From positions 62,001 through 126,000 of the forward strand of contig NZ_VTAW01000002.1 of NCBI RefSeq assembly GCF_008245225.1: a stretch of DNA of 64,000 bases, read 5' to 3'. This document shows positions 49,639 through 58,476 of this stretch, piece by piece. The stretch comes from Natrialba swarupiae (GTDB lineage: Archaea > Halobacteriota > Halobacteria > Halobacteriales > Natrialbaceae). The position numbers and the translations under genes are program-made. The notes below the pieces were generated by a model. The model had not been told where the DNA came from. It saw nothing but the letters and a program-made list of their open reading frames with translations, and did no database searches. Each line of letters begins with the position of its first letter. Position 1 is the stretch's first letter.

Positions 49639-50775
49639 GTGACCGACGTCACCGTCGACGACGCGGTCGACGCCTACCTCCAGCGGAAGGCCGTCGCCGA
49701 CCCCGACGGTCCGGGAGCCGGTGCGTACGCGGTCAACGCCGAGTCGATCCTCCGACGGTTCGCCGACTGGCTCGCACGGGACCACGACGTCGACTCGATC
49801 GTCGCACTCGAGACGGCCCACCTGCGGTCGTACGCTCGATCGCTCGAGGAACGCACGGATCGCGGCGATTTCACGGCCTCGAGTGCACGAACCTACTTCG
49901 CCGTCGTCCGGGCGTTTCTCTCGTGGTGTGTCGGTGGCGCCATCATTCCGGAGAACCCGGCGGCAACGGAGTCGGCCGCGTCGGCGTTACCCTCCGACGA
50001 CTCGGACGTCGCCGACGGCCGAGGTGACGACGGCCAGTCAGTCGATCACCGTCGCCGTCTCGAGCGGTTCGTTCGCGCTCGGGCGCTCGAGGCGACGGCG
50101 GACGCGTTCGATGTCGAGGAACGATTGACGCGACTGCGCGAGTACGCGCTCGTCGCCGTACTCGCTCACTCGGGTGCCCGCGGGGCGGAACTGTTTCGCG
50201 TCCCCGAGGACGACCGGCGGACCGGCGCGACCTGGGAGGATGTCGACTTCTACACCGGGACTATCCGGGTTCTCGGGCGAACACAGCGGGCAGAGGAGGT
50301 CACGATGCTCGCACAGGCCCGAACGCCACTTCGACGTTACCGGGTCGTTCTCGATCCGCCGACGAACGACTGGCCGCTGTTTCCGACTCGCCACGCGCCG
50401 TCGATCGCCCGCCACGTTCGCGAGCAACTCGACGAACGCGGGTACGACGCCGAGGAGATCGACGCGCTGTTTGCCGACCGCACAGCGATCGAACTCGCAC
50501 GTGAGCGAGCGATTGCGCCGCCAGCGATCACGACCGAGGGGGCCCGGTCGGTGCTGAAGCGTCTCTGTGCCGACGCAGGGGTCGACGCCGATGGCGTCCC
50601 CCTCACGCCGCGGCGCGTTCGAAGCGACCTCGATGACGATCGCTCTCGCAGGGAGGCGACCGGGTCGAAGCCAGCGTTACGTACTCCCACCGCAGACCGG
50701 ACGATCGCCGTTCCGGCCGATTGGCGGCCAGTCGTCGATGTCGAATCCGTTCTCGAGGACGAAGCCAGCGAGTAA
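49639..50775 (+). CDS. Tyrosine-recombinase-like protein, catalytic residues mostly lost
   Basis: 378 residues from GTG 49639 (V-T-D-V-T-V-D-D-A-V-D-A-Y-L, the usual haloarchaeal XerC-like start). The N-terminal SAM-like core-binding domain is intact (F-A-D-W-L, T-A-S-S-A-R-T-Y-F-A-V-V-R-A-F-L-S-W-C). The catalytic domain keeps the first Arg (H-S-G-A-R-G-A-E-L-F), but where integrases have P-H-G-x-R-R it reads P-R-R-V-R-S, the later H/W is Thr (A-L-R-T) and no Tyr is found in the last 100 residues. It is probably a non-cleaving DNA-binding derivative. Confidence 0.7.
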   Translation: MTDVTVDDAVDAYLQRKAVADPDGPGAGAYAVNAESILRRFADWLARDHDVDSIVALETAHLRSYARSLEERTDRGDFTASSARTYFAVVRAFLSWCVGGAIIPENPAATESAASALPSDDSDVADGRGDDGQSVDHRRRLERFVRARALEATADAFDVEERLTRLREYALVAVLAHSGARGAELFRVPEDDRRTGATWEDVDFYTGTIRVLGRTQRAEEVTMLAQARTPLRRYRVVLDPPTNDWPLFPTRHAPSIARHVREQLDERGYDAEEIDALFADRTAIELARERAIAPPAITTEGARSVLKRLCADAGVDADGVPLTPRRVRSDLDDDRSRREATGSKPALRTPTADRTIAVPADWRPVVDVESVLEDEASE

Positions 50776-50868
50776 CAGTTCGTTAGTTCTTCAGTTTGTC
50801 AGTACGATAGTTCGTTTCGGTCCAACCCGCACACCGGGATCCGTTCGGCTGTGAAAACGATTGAGCGG

Positions 50869-52701
50869 TCAGGTGACGAGCACCCAGAGGACTGCCGTCA
50901 AAACGATCGTCAACAGCAAGACGGTGGTTCCGATGCTCGTGCGCAGGTGGATCGTCGACGGCCGGCCGCCGTCGGCGGGCTGGCGCTTCTCGACCTCGAG
51001 TCCCGGCACGCGTCGAGCGGCTTCGTCGACCGCAAGCGCCGGGTTGTTTCCGAGCCAGTAACAGCGTTTGACGAATCCGACGACGGCGGCGTCGACGGCG
51101 GCGTAGAGGTCGGTGACACCGAGCATCGTGTAGCGTCCGGTGTAGTAGGTCGCCGGGTTGACGATCAACGCGGGATCGGAGTAATCGAGCTTCGAGAGCG
51201 GTTTACGGATGAGTTTGAAGCCGACGGCGGAGACGGCGATCAGGATCGCCGCATCGGTGAGGTGACCCGCGCTGTAGGGGTTGAGTGCGGTATCCAGTTG
51301 CGTCACCGTAACTCCGTCCACTAACGGCAACAGATCGGTGAACACCGGCCAGCCGACGACGGGAAGGCCGAGAATTACACAGGCGCCGCCGACGGAGAAC
51401 ATCGCGACCGTCTGGCCGGTTTTCGCATCCTTCACCGTCCGCTCGGCGGGTCCGTGGAGGAAGACGTAGTAGCCGAGTTTGATGAACGAGAGGAAGGTGC
51501 CGATTGCACCGATGAACAACAGCCAGTACAGCGCCTGGTACTCCGGTGCGCCGTAGTAGCCCGGATCGGCCGCGTCGAGCACCATCCCCTTGCTGATGAA
51601 GCCGCTGAAGCCGGGAACGGCGGTAATCGAGAGTGCGCCGATGGCGAACGCGATCGCGGTGATCGGCATCTCGCGCCAGAGTCCGCCGAGCTTGTAGAGA
51701 TCGTTCTCACCGGTGCGGTAGATGACGACCCCGACGGCCATGAACAACAGGCTCTTGTACAGCACGTTGTTGAACAGGTGCCCCATCGCGCCGGCGACGC
51801 CGATCGCCGTGCCGATCCCGATCCCGGCGACCATGTACCCCAACTGGGCCTGGATGTGATAGGACAGCAGCGCGCGCATGTCGTGTTGGAGCAACGCGAA
51901 GACGACGCCGTAGACGGCCATCGCGCCGCCCATGTACGCCAGGAGCAGGTGACCGTCCGGAATCGCCCGGAAGAGTACGTACGCGCTCGTCTTCGTCGTG
52001 AACGCGGCGAGGAACACCGACGCCGCGAAGTGCGGTCGCGGGTAGGTGTCGGGCAGCCACGTGTGGAAGCCGACGAAGGCGACGTTGACGCCGATTCCCA
52101 GCACGGCGAGCAACAGCGGGAGGCCGTCGGCCATCCCGACCGTCTCGCCAGCGGCGTCGACCATCGCGAACGAGCCCGTGATGGCGTACTGGGCGATCAC
52201 CGCGAACAGCACCAGACTCCCGCCGATGCCGTGGGCGATCGCATAGCGGTAGCCCGCACGAACCGCGTCACCACCGTGGTGCCAGACGAGCAGCGTACTC
52301 GTGATGGCCATGATCTCCCACATGAACACGAGGACGAGCCAGTCGCCGGCGAACGCCGCGCCGAGCGCCGACGCGACGTACGCCAGCGCGAACGCGGCCA
52401 TCACCCGTGGTGCGTCGCTCGAGTAGGCGTAGATCACGCCGAACGCGCCGAGGAACCCGAGGCCGCCGCCGACCATCCGGGTGAACTCGTCGATGTAGAA
52501 CGGCTGAATGTCGGCGAAGCCGAGAAACGTCGTCGTCAGGTGTGCACCCTCCGGCGCGAAGAAGGCGACGGCGACGGTGGCCGCGAGGCTGAGCGCGGCG
52601 ACGGCAAAGCCGAGCGCCCGCGGGAGGACGAGGACGAGCAACGCCGCCGCGAAGACGAGAAGCGGCGGGTAGGCCATCGTCAGCAGGTCGGATTCGATCA
52701 T
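50869..52701 (-). CDS. Mrp antiporter D-type (NuoL/M/N-like) subunit, third copy
   Basis: 610 residues, about 14 transmembrane helices of the proton-conducting antiporter family. Conserved features: M-W-E-I-M-A-I (the TM5 Glu), F-H-T-W-L-P-D-T-Y in the middle and the Lys/His-bearing helices S-Y-H-I-Q-A-Q-L-G-Y and G-H-L-F-N-N-V-L-Y-K-S. It also has W-L-P-D-T-Y-P-R-P-H-F, a variant of the common W-L-P-x-A. Last gene of the antiporter operon, overlapping the previous gene by 4 nt. Confidence 0.88.
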   Translation of the reverse strand: MIESDLLTMAYPPLLVFAAALLVLVLPRALGFAVAALSLAATVAVAFFAPEGAHLTTTFLGFADIQPFYIDEFTRMVGGGLGFLGAFGVIYAYSSDAPRVMAAFALAYVASALGAAFAGDWLVLVFMWEIMAITSTLLVWHHGGDAVRAGYRYAIAHGIGGSLVLFAVIAQYAITGSFAMVDAAGETVGMADGLPLLLAVLGIGVNVAFVGFHTWLPDTYPRPHFAASVFLAAFTTKTSAYVLFRAIPDGHLLLAYMGGAMAVYGVVFALLQHDMRALLSYHIQAQLGYMVAGIGIGTAIGVAGAMGHLFNNVLYKSLLFMAVGVVIYRTGENDLYKLGGLWREMPITAIAFAIGALSITAVPGFSGFISKGMVLDAADPGYYGAPEYQALYWLLFIGAIGTFLSFIKLGYYVFLHGPAERTVKDAKTGQTVAMFSVGGACVILGLPVVGWPVFTDLLPLVDGVTVTQLDTALNPYSAGHLTDAAILIAVSAVGFKLIRKPLSKLDYSDPALIVNPATYYTGRYTMLGVTDLYAAVDAAVVGFVKRCYWLGNNPALAVDEAARRVPGLEVEKRQPADGGRPSTIHLRTSIGTTVLLLTIVLTAVLWVLVT

Positions 52702-54764
52702 TCGCGGCTCACCTCCATCGCCTCAGCCAGCGAAAGACTCCCGAGCTCGTCGAAGCTTTCGACCCCGAAGACGCCCTCGACGATGTAGGTGGCCAACTCG
52801 AGGAAGACGGCGTAGTCGGGAACGATTCCGAGCGTGATCGCGCCGGCCGCGATGATGCTGATTGGGGCGATCATGAGCCAGGTGCTCTCGGTGAACGGCG
52901 AGTGTCGTTTCCAGCCGCCGGCCGGCGGCCCGCCGTGGTGGTGGTCGCCGTGGTCGTGGTGTTCGTCGGGGTGACCCTCGTGGGGTTCGCCGCTTGCACC
53001 GTGACCGCCCGGCACGTCGGCGTCGCTCGGATACCGGTCGACGGCGTGTTCGTACTCGTCATCGTCGTCTTCTGGCTCGTCGTGAGTATCGGAGTCATCT
53101 TCGTCCGACTCGAGGGGCGTCCCCGCACCCTTCGCCTCGGTATCGCCCTCGGCGTCGTCGACGGGACGGGGCTGGCCGCTGGGTGCGTGTTCGTCGTCAT
53201 CGTCACCGTCGCTGGCACTCTCGTCGTTACTGGCATCATCATCATCGTCGGTAGGGGTCCCGCCGTCCGTTGCGACCGCGTCGTCCGCGACGTACGACTC
53301 GCGTTTACCGCCCGGCGGGAACTCGAGCAGCGGCTTGGCGTCGTGGCGGTCCTCGCTCTCGAAAAAGGCCGTGTAGACGACAGGCCAGAGGTAGGCGATG
53401 TTCAAGACACCGGAGACGATCAGCGCGGTCGAAAAGATCCAGTAGCCGCCGCCGACGGTGCCGGAGCCGATCAGCATGTAGAACTTGCTGACGAAGCCGG
53501 CGATCAGCGGCATGCCGGCCATCCCCGCCGCGCCGATTGCGAACGCGGACATCGTCAGCGGCATCCGCTTGCCGATACCGGCCATCTCGCTGACGTAGTC
53601 GGTGTGGGTCTCGACGTGAACCGCGCCCGCACAGAAGAACAGCGTGAGCTTCCCGAACGCGTGGGCGGGGATGTGAAACAGCGCCCCGAGGATCGCGAAG
53701 GGATGGAGCATCGACAGCCCCAGCACGATGTAGGACAGCTGTGCGGTCGTCGAGAACGCGAGCCGCCGCTTGAGGTGGTCCTTCCGGAGTGCGATGATAC
53801 TCGCCGCCGTCAGCGTAAAGGCGGCGAGGATGGCGACCGGGACGTTCAGCCCGACCTCCCCCACGCCGGGCACCGACAGCGGGAGGTCGTGGACCAACCC
53901 CGGCCCGAAGACGTCTAAGATGACTCGAGCCACCCCGAACGCGCCGGATTTGACAACGGCCACGGCGTGAAGGAGCCCGGAGACGGGCGTCGGCGCGACC
54001 ATCGCGTCGGCGAGCCAGGAGTGAAGCGGCATTACGGCGGCCTTGACGCCGAAGCCGGCGATCAGGAGGAAGAAGGCGGCCTGTGCGAAGACGGGTTCGG
54101 CCGCCGCGGCGTCCGCGAGCAGTTCGATACCGCCGGTCTCGAACGCCAGGGTACCCTCACCGGCGGGATCGGCACTGGTGGTGAGCCAGTAGGTCAGGAC
54201 GGTCCCGGCGAGCAAGAAGACGCCGCCGCCGAAGAACGTGTACGCGAGGTACTTTCGGCCGGCGATGCGGGCCTCGTCGTCCTCGTTGTGAGCGACTAAC
54301 GGGTAGGTGACCAACGACAGGAGTTCGTAGAAGAGGAAGATCGTCACCAGGTTGCCGGCGAAGGCGATTCCTAACGCCGTCGAGAGGCTGGCAGCGAACG
54401 ACGCGAAGAATCGGGTCTGGGCTTGTTCGTCCAGCCCGCGCATGTAGCCCGCGGCGTAAAACGAGGTAAAGATCCAGAGGAAACTCGCGAGCAGGGCAAA
54501 GAGCATCCCGAGCGGGTCGGCACGCAGGACGAAGTCGATGCCGGCGAGGAACTCCACGCCGAGCGAGTTCGCGAGACTCCACTCGTAGACGGTGCCGTCC
54601 ATCACGCCGGGCAGCATGCTGACGACGATGCCGAACTTCACGAGCGCCGCGAGGACCGACCACCCCTCACGGACGTTCGGGTACCGATACGACGCGACGA
54701 TCAGGAACACCGCGAGAGCCGAGACGAGAACCGCGGCCAGCGGCAGGATTGATTCTTCAGCCAT
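52698..54764 (-). CDS. Mrp antiporter D-type subunit with Asp/His-rich insertion, second copy
   Basis: 688 residues. Core signatures are present: F-L-F-Y-E-L-L-S-L (TM5 Glu), P-L-H-S-W-L-A-D-A-M-V-A-P-T-P-V-S and R-R-L-A-F-S-T-T-A-Q-L-S-Y. Between the last two helices, residues about 498-617 form an inserted loop: first Asp/Glu/Ser-rich, then His-rich (H-E-G-H-P-D-E-H-H-D-H-G-D-H-H-H). This loop is absent from ordinary family members and could bind metal or sense pH. Coupled upstream (TGATG) and downstream (ATGA). Confidence 0.88.
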   Translation of the reverse strand: MAEESILPLAAVLVSALAVFLIVASYRYPNVREGWSVLAALVKFGIVVSMLPGVMDGTVYEWSLANSLGVEFLAGIDFVLRADPLGMLFALLASFLWIFTSFYAAGYMRGLDEQAQTRFFASFAASLSTALGIAFAGNLVTIFLFYELLSLVTYPLVAHNEDDEARIAGRKYLAYTFFGGGVFLLAGTVLTYWLTTSADPAGEGTLAFETGGIELLADAAAAEPVFAQAAFFLLIAGFGVKAAVMPLHSWLADAMVAPTPVSGLLHAVAVVKSGAFGVARVILDVFGPGLVHDLPLSVPGVGEVGLNVPVAILAAFTLTAASIIALRKDHLKRRLAFSTTAQLSYIVLGLSMLHPFAILGALFHIPAHAFGKLTLFFCAGAVHVETHTDYVSEMAGIGKRMPLTMSAFAIGAAGMAGMPLIAGFVSKFYMLIGSGTVGGGYWIFSTALIVSGVLNIAYLWPVVYTAFFESEDRHDAKPLLEFPPGGKRESYVADDAVATDGGTPTDDDDDASNDESASDGDDDDEHAPSGQPRPVDDAEGDTEAKGAGTPLESDEDDSDTHDEPEDDDDEYEHAVDRYPSDADVPGGHGASGEPHEGHPDEHHDHGDHHHGGPPAGGWKRHSPFTESTWLMIAPISIIAAGAITLGIVPDYAVFLELATYIVEGVFGVESFDELGSLSLAEAMEVSRE

Positions 54765-56374
54765 CAGTTAAACACCTCCGTGACGAACGGACCGAGCAGG
54801 TCCGCGAACGTCCCACCGGCGAAGCCGAGGACAACCGCGAGCACTGCCGTACTCACCAGCAACGCGAGCATACCGAACGAGACCGAGTCGGGCGATCCAC
54901 GGGAACTCGAGCCGACGAGTATTCCGCCGTCCGCGGCGATCGATTCGGCTCCGGCGTCGGCGGTGTTGTGGCCGTCCGTTCGTTCACCGCCGTCGGTCGC
55001 GACGGCTCCCGGGCCGTGTGGCGACTCGAGGGCCGACGCCGGCGTGAAGTACATCTTCTCGAGCAGTCGGGCGGCGTAGGCGAGCGTGAGCATGGTGCTC
55101 AGGAAGACGACGGCGGCGACGGGCCACATCTCCGCTTGAACGGAGCCGACGGCGATGTACCACTTGCCGATGAAGCCGACCGACGGCGGGATACCGATCA
55201 GCGCGATCAGGAGGACGGCCGTCGCGGCGGCGGGGATCGGCCGTCGATCCGCGAGGCCGGCGTACTCGTCGACGGTTCGTGCGCCGTAGCCGAGTGCGAT
55301 CACGCCCGCGGCGACGAAGAGTCCGGCTTTCATCAACCCGTGACCGATCAGGTGGACGATCGCGCCGAGCAACGCCGTCTCGGTGACGAGCCCGTAGGCG
55401 GCGACGACGAGCCCGAACTGCGAGACCGACGAGTACGCGAACATGCGTTTGACGTCGGTCTGAATCACGGCGAGCGTACTCCCCGCGAGGACGCTGATCG
55501 AGCCGACCGCGACGACGATTTCGGTGAGATACGGCGTGGCGACGAGGAAGTCGACGCCGAAGACGGTGAACATCACGCGTCCGAGCGCGTACGCAGAGAC
55601 CGTCGAGACCAGCGCCGCGATCACCGGCGTCACGCCGTCCGGGGCGTGCTGGTAGGCGTCGGGCTGCCAGGTGTGAAGCGGCCACTGGGCCACTTTGAGC
55701 GCGAAGCCGACGAAGATGAACGCAAACGCCGCATGAAGCAGCGTCAGGTCGCCCCCGCCGGCCTCGGCGATCTGCGGAATCGCCTCGCCGAGGACCTGCA
55801 TGTTCAACGCGCCGGTGGCCATAAAGAGGAAGCCGACGCCGATCAGGTACAGCGAGGCGCCGACGGTTCCCAAGATGAGGTACTTCAGGGCCGCGACGGC
55901 GGATTCGGGGCCGTCGCCGCTCGAGATCATGGCGTACGTCGCCAGCCCAACGATCTCGAGGAAGACGAACATGTTGAAGACGTCGCCGGTCATCGAGAGC
56001 CCGAGCAGGCCGCCGACGAGCAGGAGGTAGCCTGCGTAGAACGTGTTCCCGCGCGGGCCGCCGATGCGGGTGTACGCGAGGACGGCCGCGGCGGTGACGG
56101 TGACGAGTACGGCGATCAGCGTCGAGAACTCGTCGGCGACGAGTTCGATGCCGATCCCCTGCGGTTCGCCCCAGCCGCCCAGCACGTGGACGACCTGGCC
56201 GTCCGCGTAGACGGCGCTCGCGAGGGCGATCGTCGCGGCGGCCAGCCCGACCGTCGTCACGGCGGCGACCGACCAGCCGGTTCGGTCGTATCGCAGCCCG
56301 AGGACGATCGGGACGGCCGCGAGCAGGATCGGAATCGCGACCAGCAAGGCCGGTAACAGTTCGACGCTACTCAT
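54764..56374 (-). CDS. mnhD: Mrp antiporter subunit D
   Basis: 536 residues from ATG 56374 (a GTG at 56380 is in frame). The standard MnhD/MrpD pattern: M-F-V-F-L-E-I-V-G-L-A-T-Y (TM5 Glu), K-V-A-Q-W-P-L-H-T-W-Q-P-D-A-Y-Q-H-A-P and K-R-M-F-A-Y-S-S-V-S-Q-F-G. A 35-residue Gly/Asp-rich loop precedes the last helix. It overlaps mnhC by 8 nt. With C it forms part of the Na+/H+ antiport path across the membrane. Confidence 0.92.
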   Translation of the reverse strand: MSSVELLPALLVAIPILLAAVPIVLGLRYDRTGWSVAAVTTVGLAAATIALASAVYADGQVVHVLGGWGEPQGIGIELVADEFSTLIAVLVTVTAAAVLAYTRIGGPRGNTFYAGYLLLVGGLLGLSMTGDVFNMFVFLEIVGLATYAMISSGDGPESAVAALKYLILGTVGASLYLIGVGFLFMATGALNMQVLGEAIPQIAEAGGGDLTLLHAAFAFIFVGFALKVAQWPLHTWQPDAYQHAPDGVTPVIAALVSTVSAYALGRVMFTVFGVDFLVATPYLTEIVVAVGSISVLAGSTLAVIQTDVKRMFAYSSVSQFGLVVAAYGLVTETALLGAIVHLIGHGLMKAGLFVAAGVIALGYGARTVDEYAGLADRRPIPAAATAVLLIALIGIPPSVGFIGKWYIAVGSVQAEMWPVAAVVFLSTMLTLAYAARLLEKMYFTPASALESPHGPGAVATDGGERTDGHNTADAGAESIAADGGILVGSSSRGSPDSVSFGMLALLVSTAVLAVVLGFAGGTFADLLGPFVTEVFN

Positions 56375-56738
56375 CGGCACGCACCTCCCGGAGGGTGTCC
56401 TCGCGGAGCGTTCCGTACTCCGCGTGGATGCGGACGATGAGCGCGAGGCCGACGGCGGTCAGGGCGATGCCGACGACGATGGCGGTCAGCACGATCACGT
56501 GCGGAAGCGGACTGGCCATCGCCAACTCGCCGGGAGCCGGATCGTCCGGCACGATCGGAGCCTTCCCATCCTGGACGTAGGCCACCGAGACGAAGAACAG
56601 AAAGATCGCCGTCTGGAACAGGTTGACGCCGATCAGCTTCTTCACGAGGTTCTCGTTGGCGATCATCATGTACATGCCGATCCCGAGTAGGACGAACATC
56701 AACGCGTAGGCGTAGCGACTCGCGAGAATCTCAATCAT
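56367..56738 (-). CDS. mnhC: Mrp antiporter subunit C (NuoK-like)
   Basis: 123 residues, three transmembrane helices, with G-I-G-M-Y-M-M-I-A, N-L-V-K-K-L-I-G-V-N-L-F-Q-T-A-I-F-L-F and the C-terminal V-L-T-A-I-V-V-G-I-A-L-T-A-V-G-L-A-L-I motif, all standard for MnhC/NuoK. Overlaps mnhB by 8 nt at its start and mnhD by 8 nt at its end. Confidence 0.93.
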   Translation of the reverse strand: MIEILASRYAYALMFVLLGIGMYMMIANENLVKKLIGVNLFQTAIFLFFVSVAYVQDGKAPIVPDDPAPGELAMASPLPHVIVLTAIVVGIALTAVGLALIVRIHAEYGTLREDTLREVRADE

Positions 56739-57225
56739 CCTGGCTCACCTCCTCTATGCCCTCCTCGCGACGGGTGGGCGTAAAGCCCGCCGCCGTCGCG
56801 AAAAAGAGGGTGATGACGACGCCAGCGACGATCAGCGCGACGCCGCCGACCTCGATCGCCTCCATTCCCCAGTAATGGGCGATGCCGAACGTCTCGACGA
56901 ACGCGTCGTACTCGAGGAAGTTTCCCCCGAGTGCGATCGTCGCCAGACCGGTCGCGATGAAGATCGCGACGCCGCCGGTGACGAGGCCGACGACGACCGA
57001 GTTTTTGAGCCACCGCCGGGTCGGTTCGATGCCGAACGCGAACGCGAGCATGAGGACGGTGACGCCGATGATCGCACCCCCCTGGAAGCTCCCGCCGGGC
57101 GTATCGGCGCCGTGAAGGCTCAGGAACGCTCCGTACGTGAGCGTAAACGGTGCGATGATCTTGACAGTGGTCATGATCACCTGACTCTCCGTGTACGTAT
57201 CGCCGTGGGTATCACTACGGGACAT
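56731..57225 (-). CDS. mnhB: Mrp antiporter subunit B
   Basis: 164 residues from ATG 57225, which shares one base with the preceding stop. MnhB signature: I-I-A-P-F-T-L-T-Y-G-A-F-L-S-L-H-G-A-D-T-P-G-G-S is kept in pieces typical of the family, followed by G-G-A-I-I-G and three more helices. A long N-terminal frame extension to 57855 belongs to another frame and is not coding. Confidence 0.92.
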   Translation of the reverse strand: MSRSDTHGDTYTESQVIMTTVKIIAPFTLTYGAFLSLHGADTPGGSFQGGAIIGVTVLMLAFAFGIEPTRRWLKNSVVVGLVTGGVAIFIATGLATIALGGNFLEYDAFVETFGIAHYWGMEAIEVGGVALIVAGVVITLFFATAAGFTPTRREEGIEEVSQDD

Positions 57226-57773
57226 CACGTGAACACCTCCCGTTTCAGCACGAGGAGAACGGCGACACCGGCAGCGAAGACGACGACCGCCTCGCCGAAG
57301 GTGTCGAAGCCACGGTAGGAGGCAAGCACCGCGGACACCGCGTTCTGTGCGCCCGTGTCGGCGAACGTGTTCTGGACGTAGTAGACCGACGGCGTCTCCG
57401 CTAACACCCCGCCGCCCCATATCGGTGCGTCGGGATCGCCGACGGCGTACATGTCGGGCAACAAGGTGAACAACACGAGGACGAACGCACCGACGACGAC
57501 GACCGCGGGCAGGTGAACCCGCTCGAAGAGCCGGTCGGTCGACGGGCGAGTCGTACGCGCGATCGTCAACAACAGCAGGATCGTCGTCACGCCCGCGCCG
57601 ATCGCCGCCTCGGTCATCGCGACGTCCGGCGCGAGCAGGTACGTATAGAGGATCGCCATCCCCAGGCTGTACGCGCCGAAAACGACGATCGCCGAGAGGA
57701 CGTCTCGGAACAGGGCGGTCGCGACTGCCGCCAGCAGGATGAAGACGACGAGCGTGTAGGCGACGGCGCTCAC
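57225..57773 (-). CDS. DUF4040/MbhD-E-like antiporter subunit (detached MrpA C-terminal module)
   Basis: 182 residues, six transmembrane helices. A-L-F-R-D-V-L-S-A-I-V-V-F-G-A-Y-S-L and A-P-D-V-A-M-T-E-A-A-I-G-A-G are the conserved pieces of the MrpA C-terminal/DUF4040 module; the last 60 residues correspond to an MbhE-like part (Y-R-G-F-D-T-F-G-E). In bacteria these are fused to MrpA; here they form a separate gene. Coupled to mnhG (4-nt overlap) and mnhB (1-nt overlap). Confidence 0.85.
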   Translation of the reverse strand: MSAVAYTLVVFILLAAVATALFRDVLSAIVVFGAYSLGMAILYTYLLAPDVAMTEAAIGAGVTTILLLLTIARTTRPSTDRLFERVHLPAVVVVGAFVLVLFTLLPDMYAVGDPDAPIWGGGVLAETPSVYYVQNTFADTGAQNAVSAVLASYRGFDTFGEAVVVFAAGVAVLLVLKREVFT

Positions 57774-58198
57774 GCCGACCCACCTCCGCCCGTCGATCCG
57801 TCCTCTCCGTCGGTGTTCGGGCTCGAGTCGGCTGGGCCGTCGTCGGCCCGCTCACCGCCGTCGGTCGCAGTCGGCTCGCTCGTCACGGGTGTGATTCCCG
57901 ATTCGGCCGCGGAGCGGGCGATCGCGTGGGCCGCGGTCGGGTTCGTGATGAACACGAAGAACAACAGCAAGACGGTGTACACCGTCGCGTGTTGCCAGCC
58001 CAGCGCGAGCGCGACGGCCGCGAGCGCGAGTCCGGCGCCGAGCGTGTCCGCCTGGGATGCGGTGTGTGCCCGCGCGTAGATGTCGGGCAGACGGAGGACG
58101 CCGACGGCCGAGACGAACGTAAAGAACAGTCCGGCGACGACGAGGATCACGATCGCGGCGAAGCGAAGCTGTTCGCCCATCGGAATCGCGTCGATCAC
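57770..58198 (-). CDS. mnhG: Mrp antiporter subunit G
   Basis: 142 residues from a GTG at 58198 that overlaps the mnhF stop (GTGA); ATG 58180 is the alternative, six residues later. Core V-G-V-L-R-L-P-D-I-Y-A-R-A-H-T-A-S-Q-A-D is the MnhG signature, in three helices. The last 45 residues are a Gly/Asp/Ser-rich tail not found in short MnhG proteins. Confidence 0.9.
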   Translation of the reverse strand: MIDAIPMGEQLRFAAIVILVVAGLFFTFVSAVGVLRLPDIYARAHTASQADTLGAGLALAAVALALGWQHATVYTVLLLFFVFITNPTAAHAIARSAAESGITPVTSEPTATDGGERADDGPADSSPNTDGEDGSTGGGGSA

Positions 58199-58476
58199 AG
58201 CACGCCACCTCGTTCGACCGTGAACTTCGAGATGGCGACAGCCATCAGGAAGTTGAGCAACGCGTAGATCAACGCGATGTCGAGAAACCACGGCTCGTCG
58301 AGTCCCGCCGCGAGCAACGCCAGGATGACGACCGTGTTCGTCCCGAGGACGTTCACCGCGAGCAGCCGATCCTGGGTCGTCGGTCCGGCGACCGCACGGT
58401 AGAACATCATGATCGCGAGGAGGACGAACAGCGCCGCCGCGAGGAGGAATATCTCCTCGATCGACGTCGGTATCAC
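58195..58476 (-). CDS. mnhF: Mrp antiporter subunit F
   Basis: 93 residues, three helices, with R-A-V-A-G-P-T-T-Q-D-R-L-L-A-V-N-V-L-G-T, the MnhF signature. Coupled to mnhE (ATGA) and mnhG. Confidence 0.93.
   Translation of the reverse strand: MIPTSIEEIFLLAAALFVLLAIMMFYRAVAGPTTQDRLLAVNVLGTNTVVILALLAAGLDEPWFLDIALIYALLNFLMAVAISKFTVERGGVL

Noticed and set aside
50590-50775. Frameshift in the recombinase-like gene explaining the lost catalytic residues
   Set aside because: Neither alternative frame restores an H-x-x-R, A-L-R-H or Tyr motif, and the used frame keeps an acidic C-terminus, so substitution is more likely than a frameshift.
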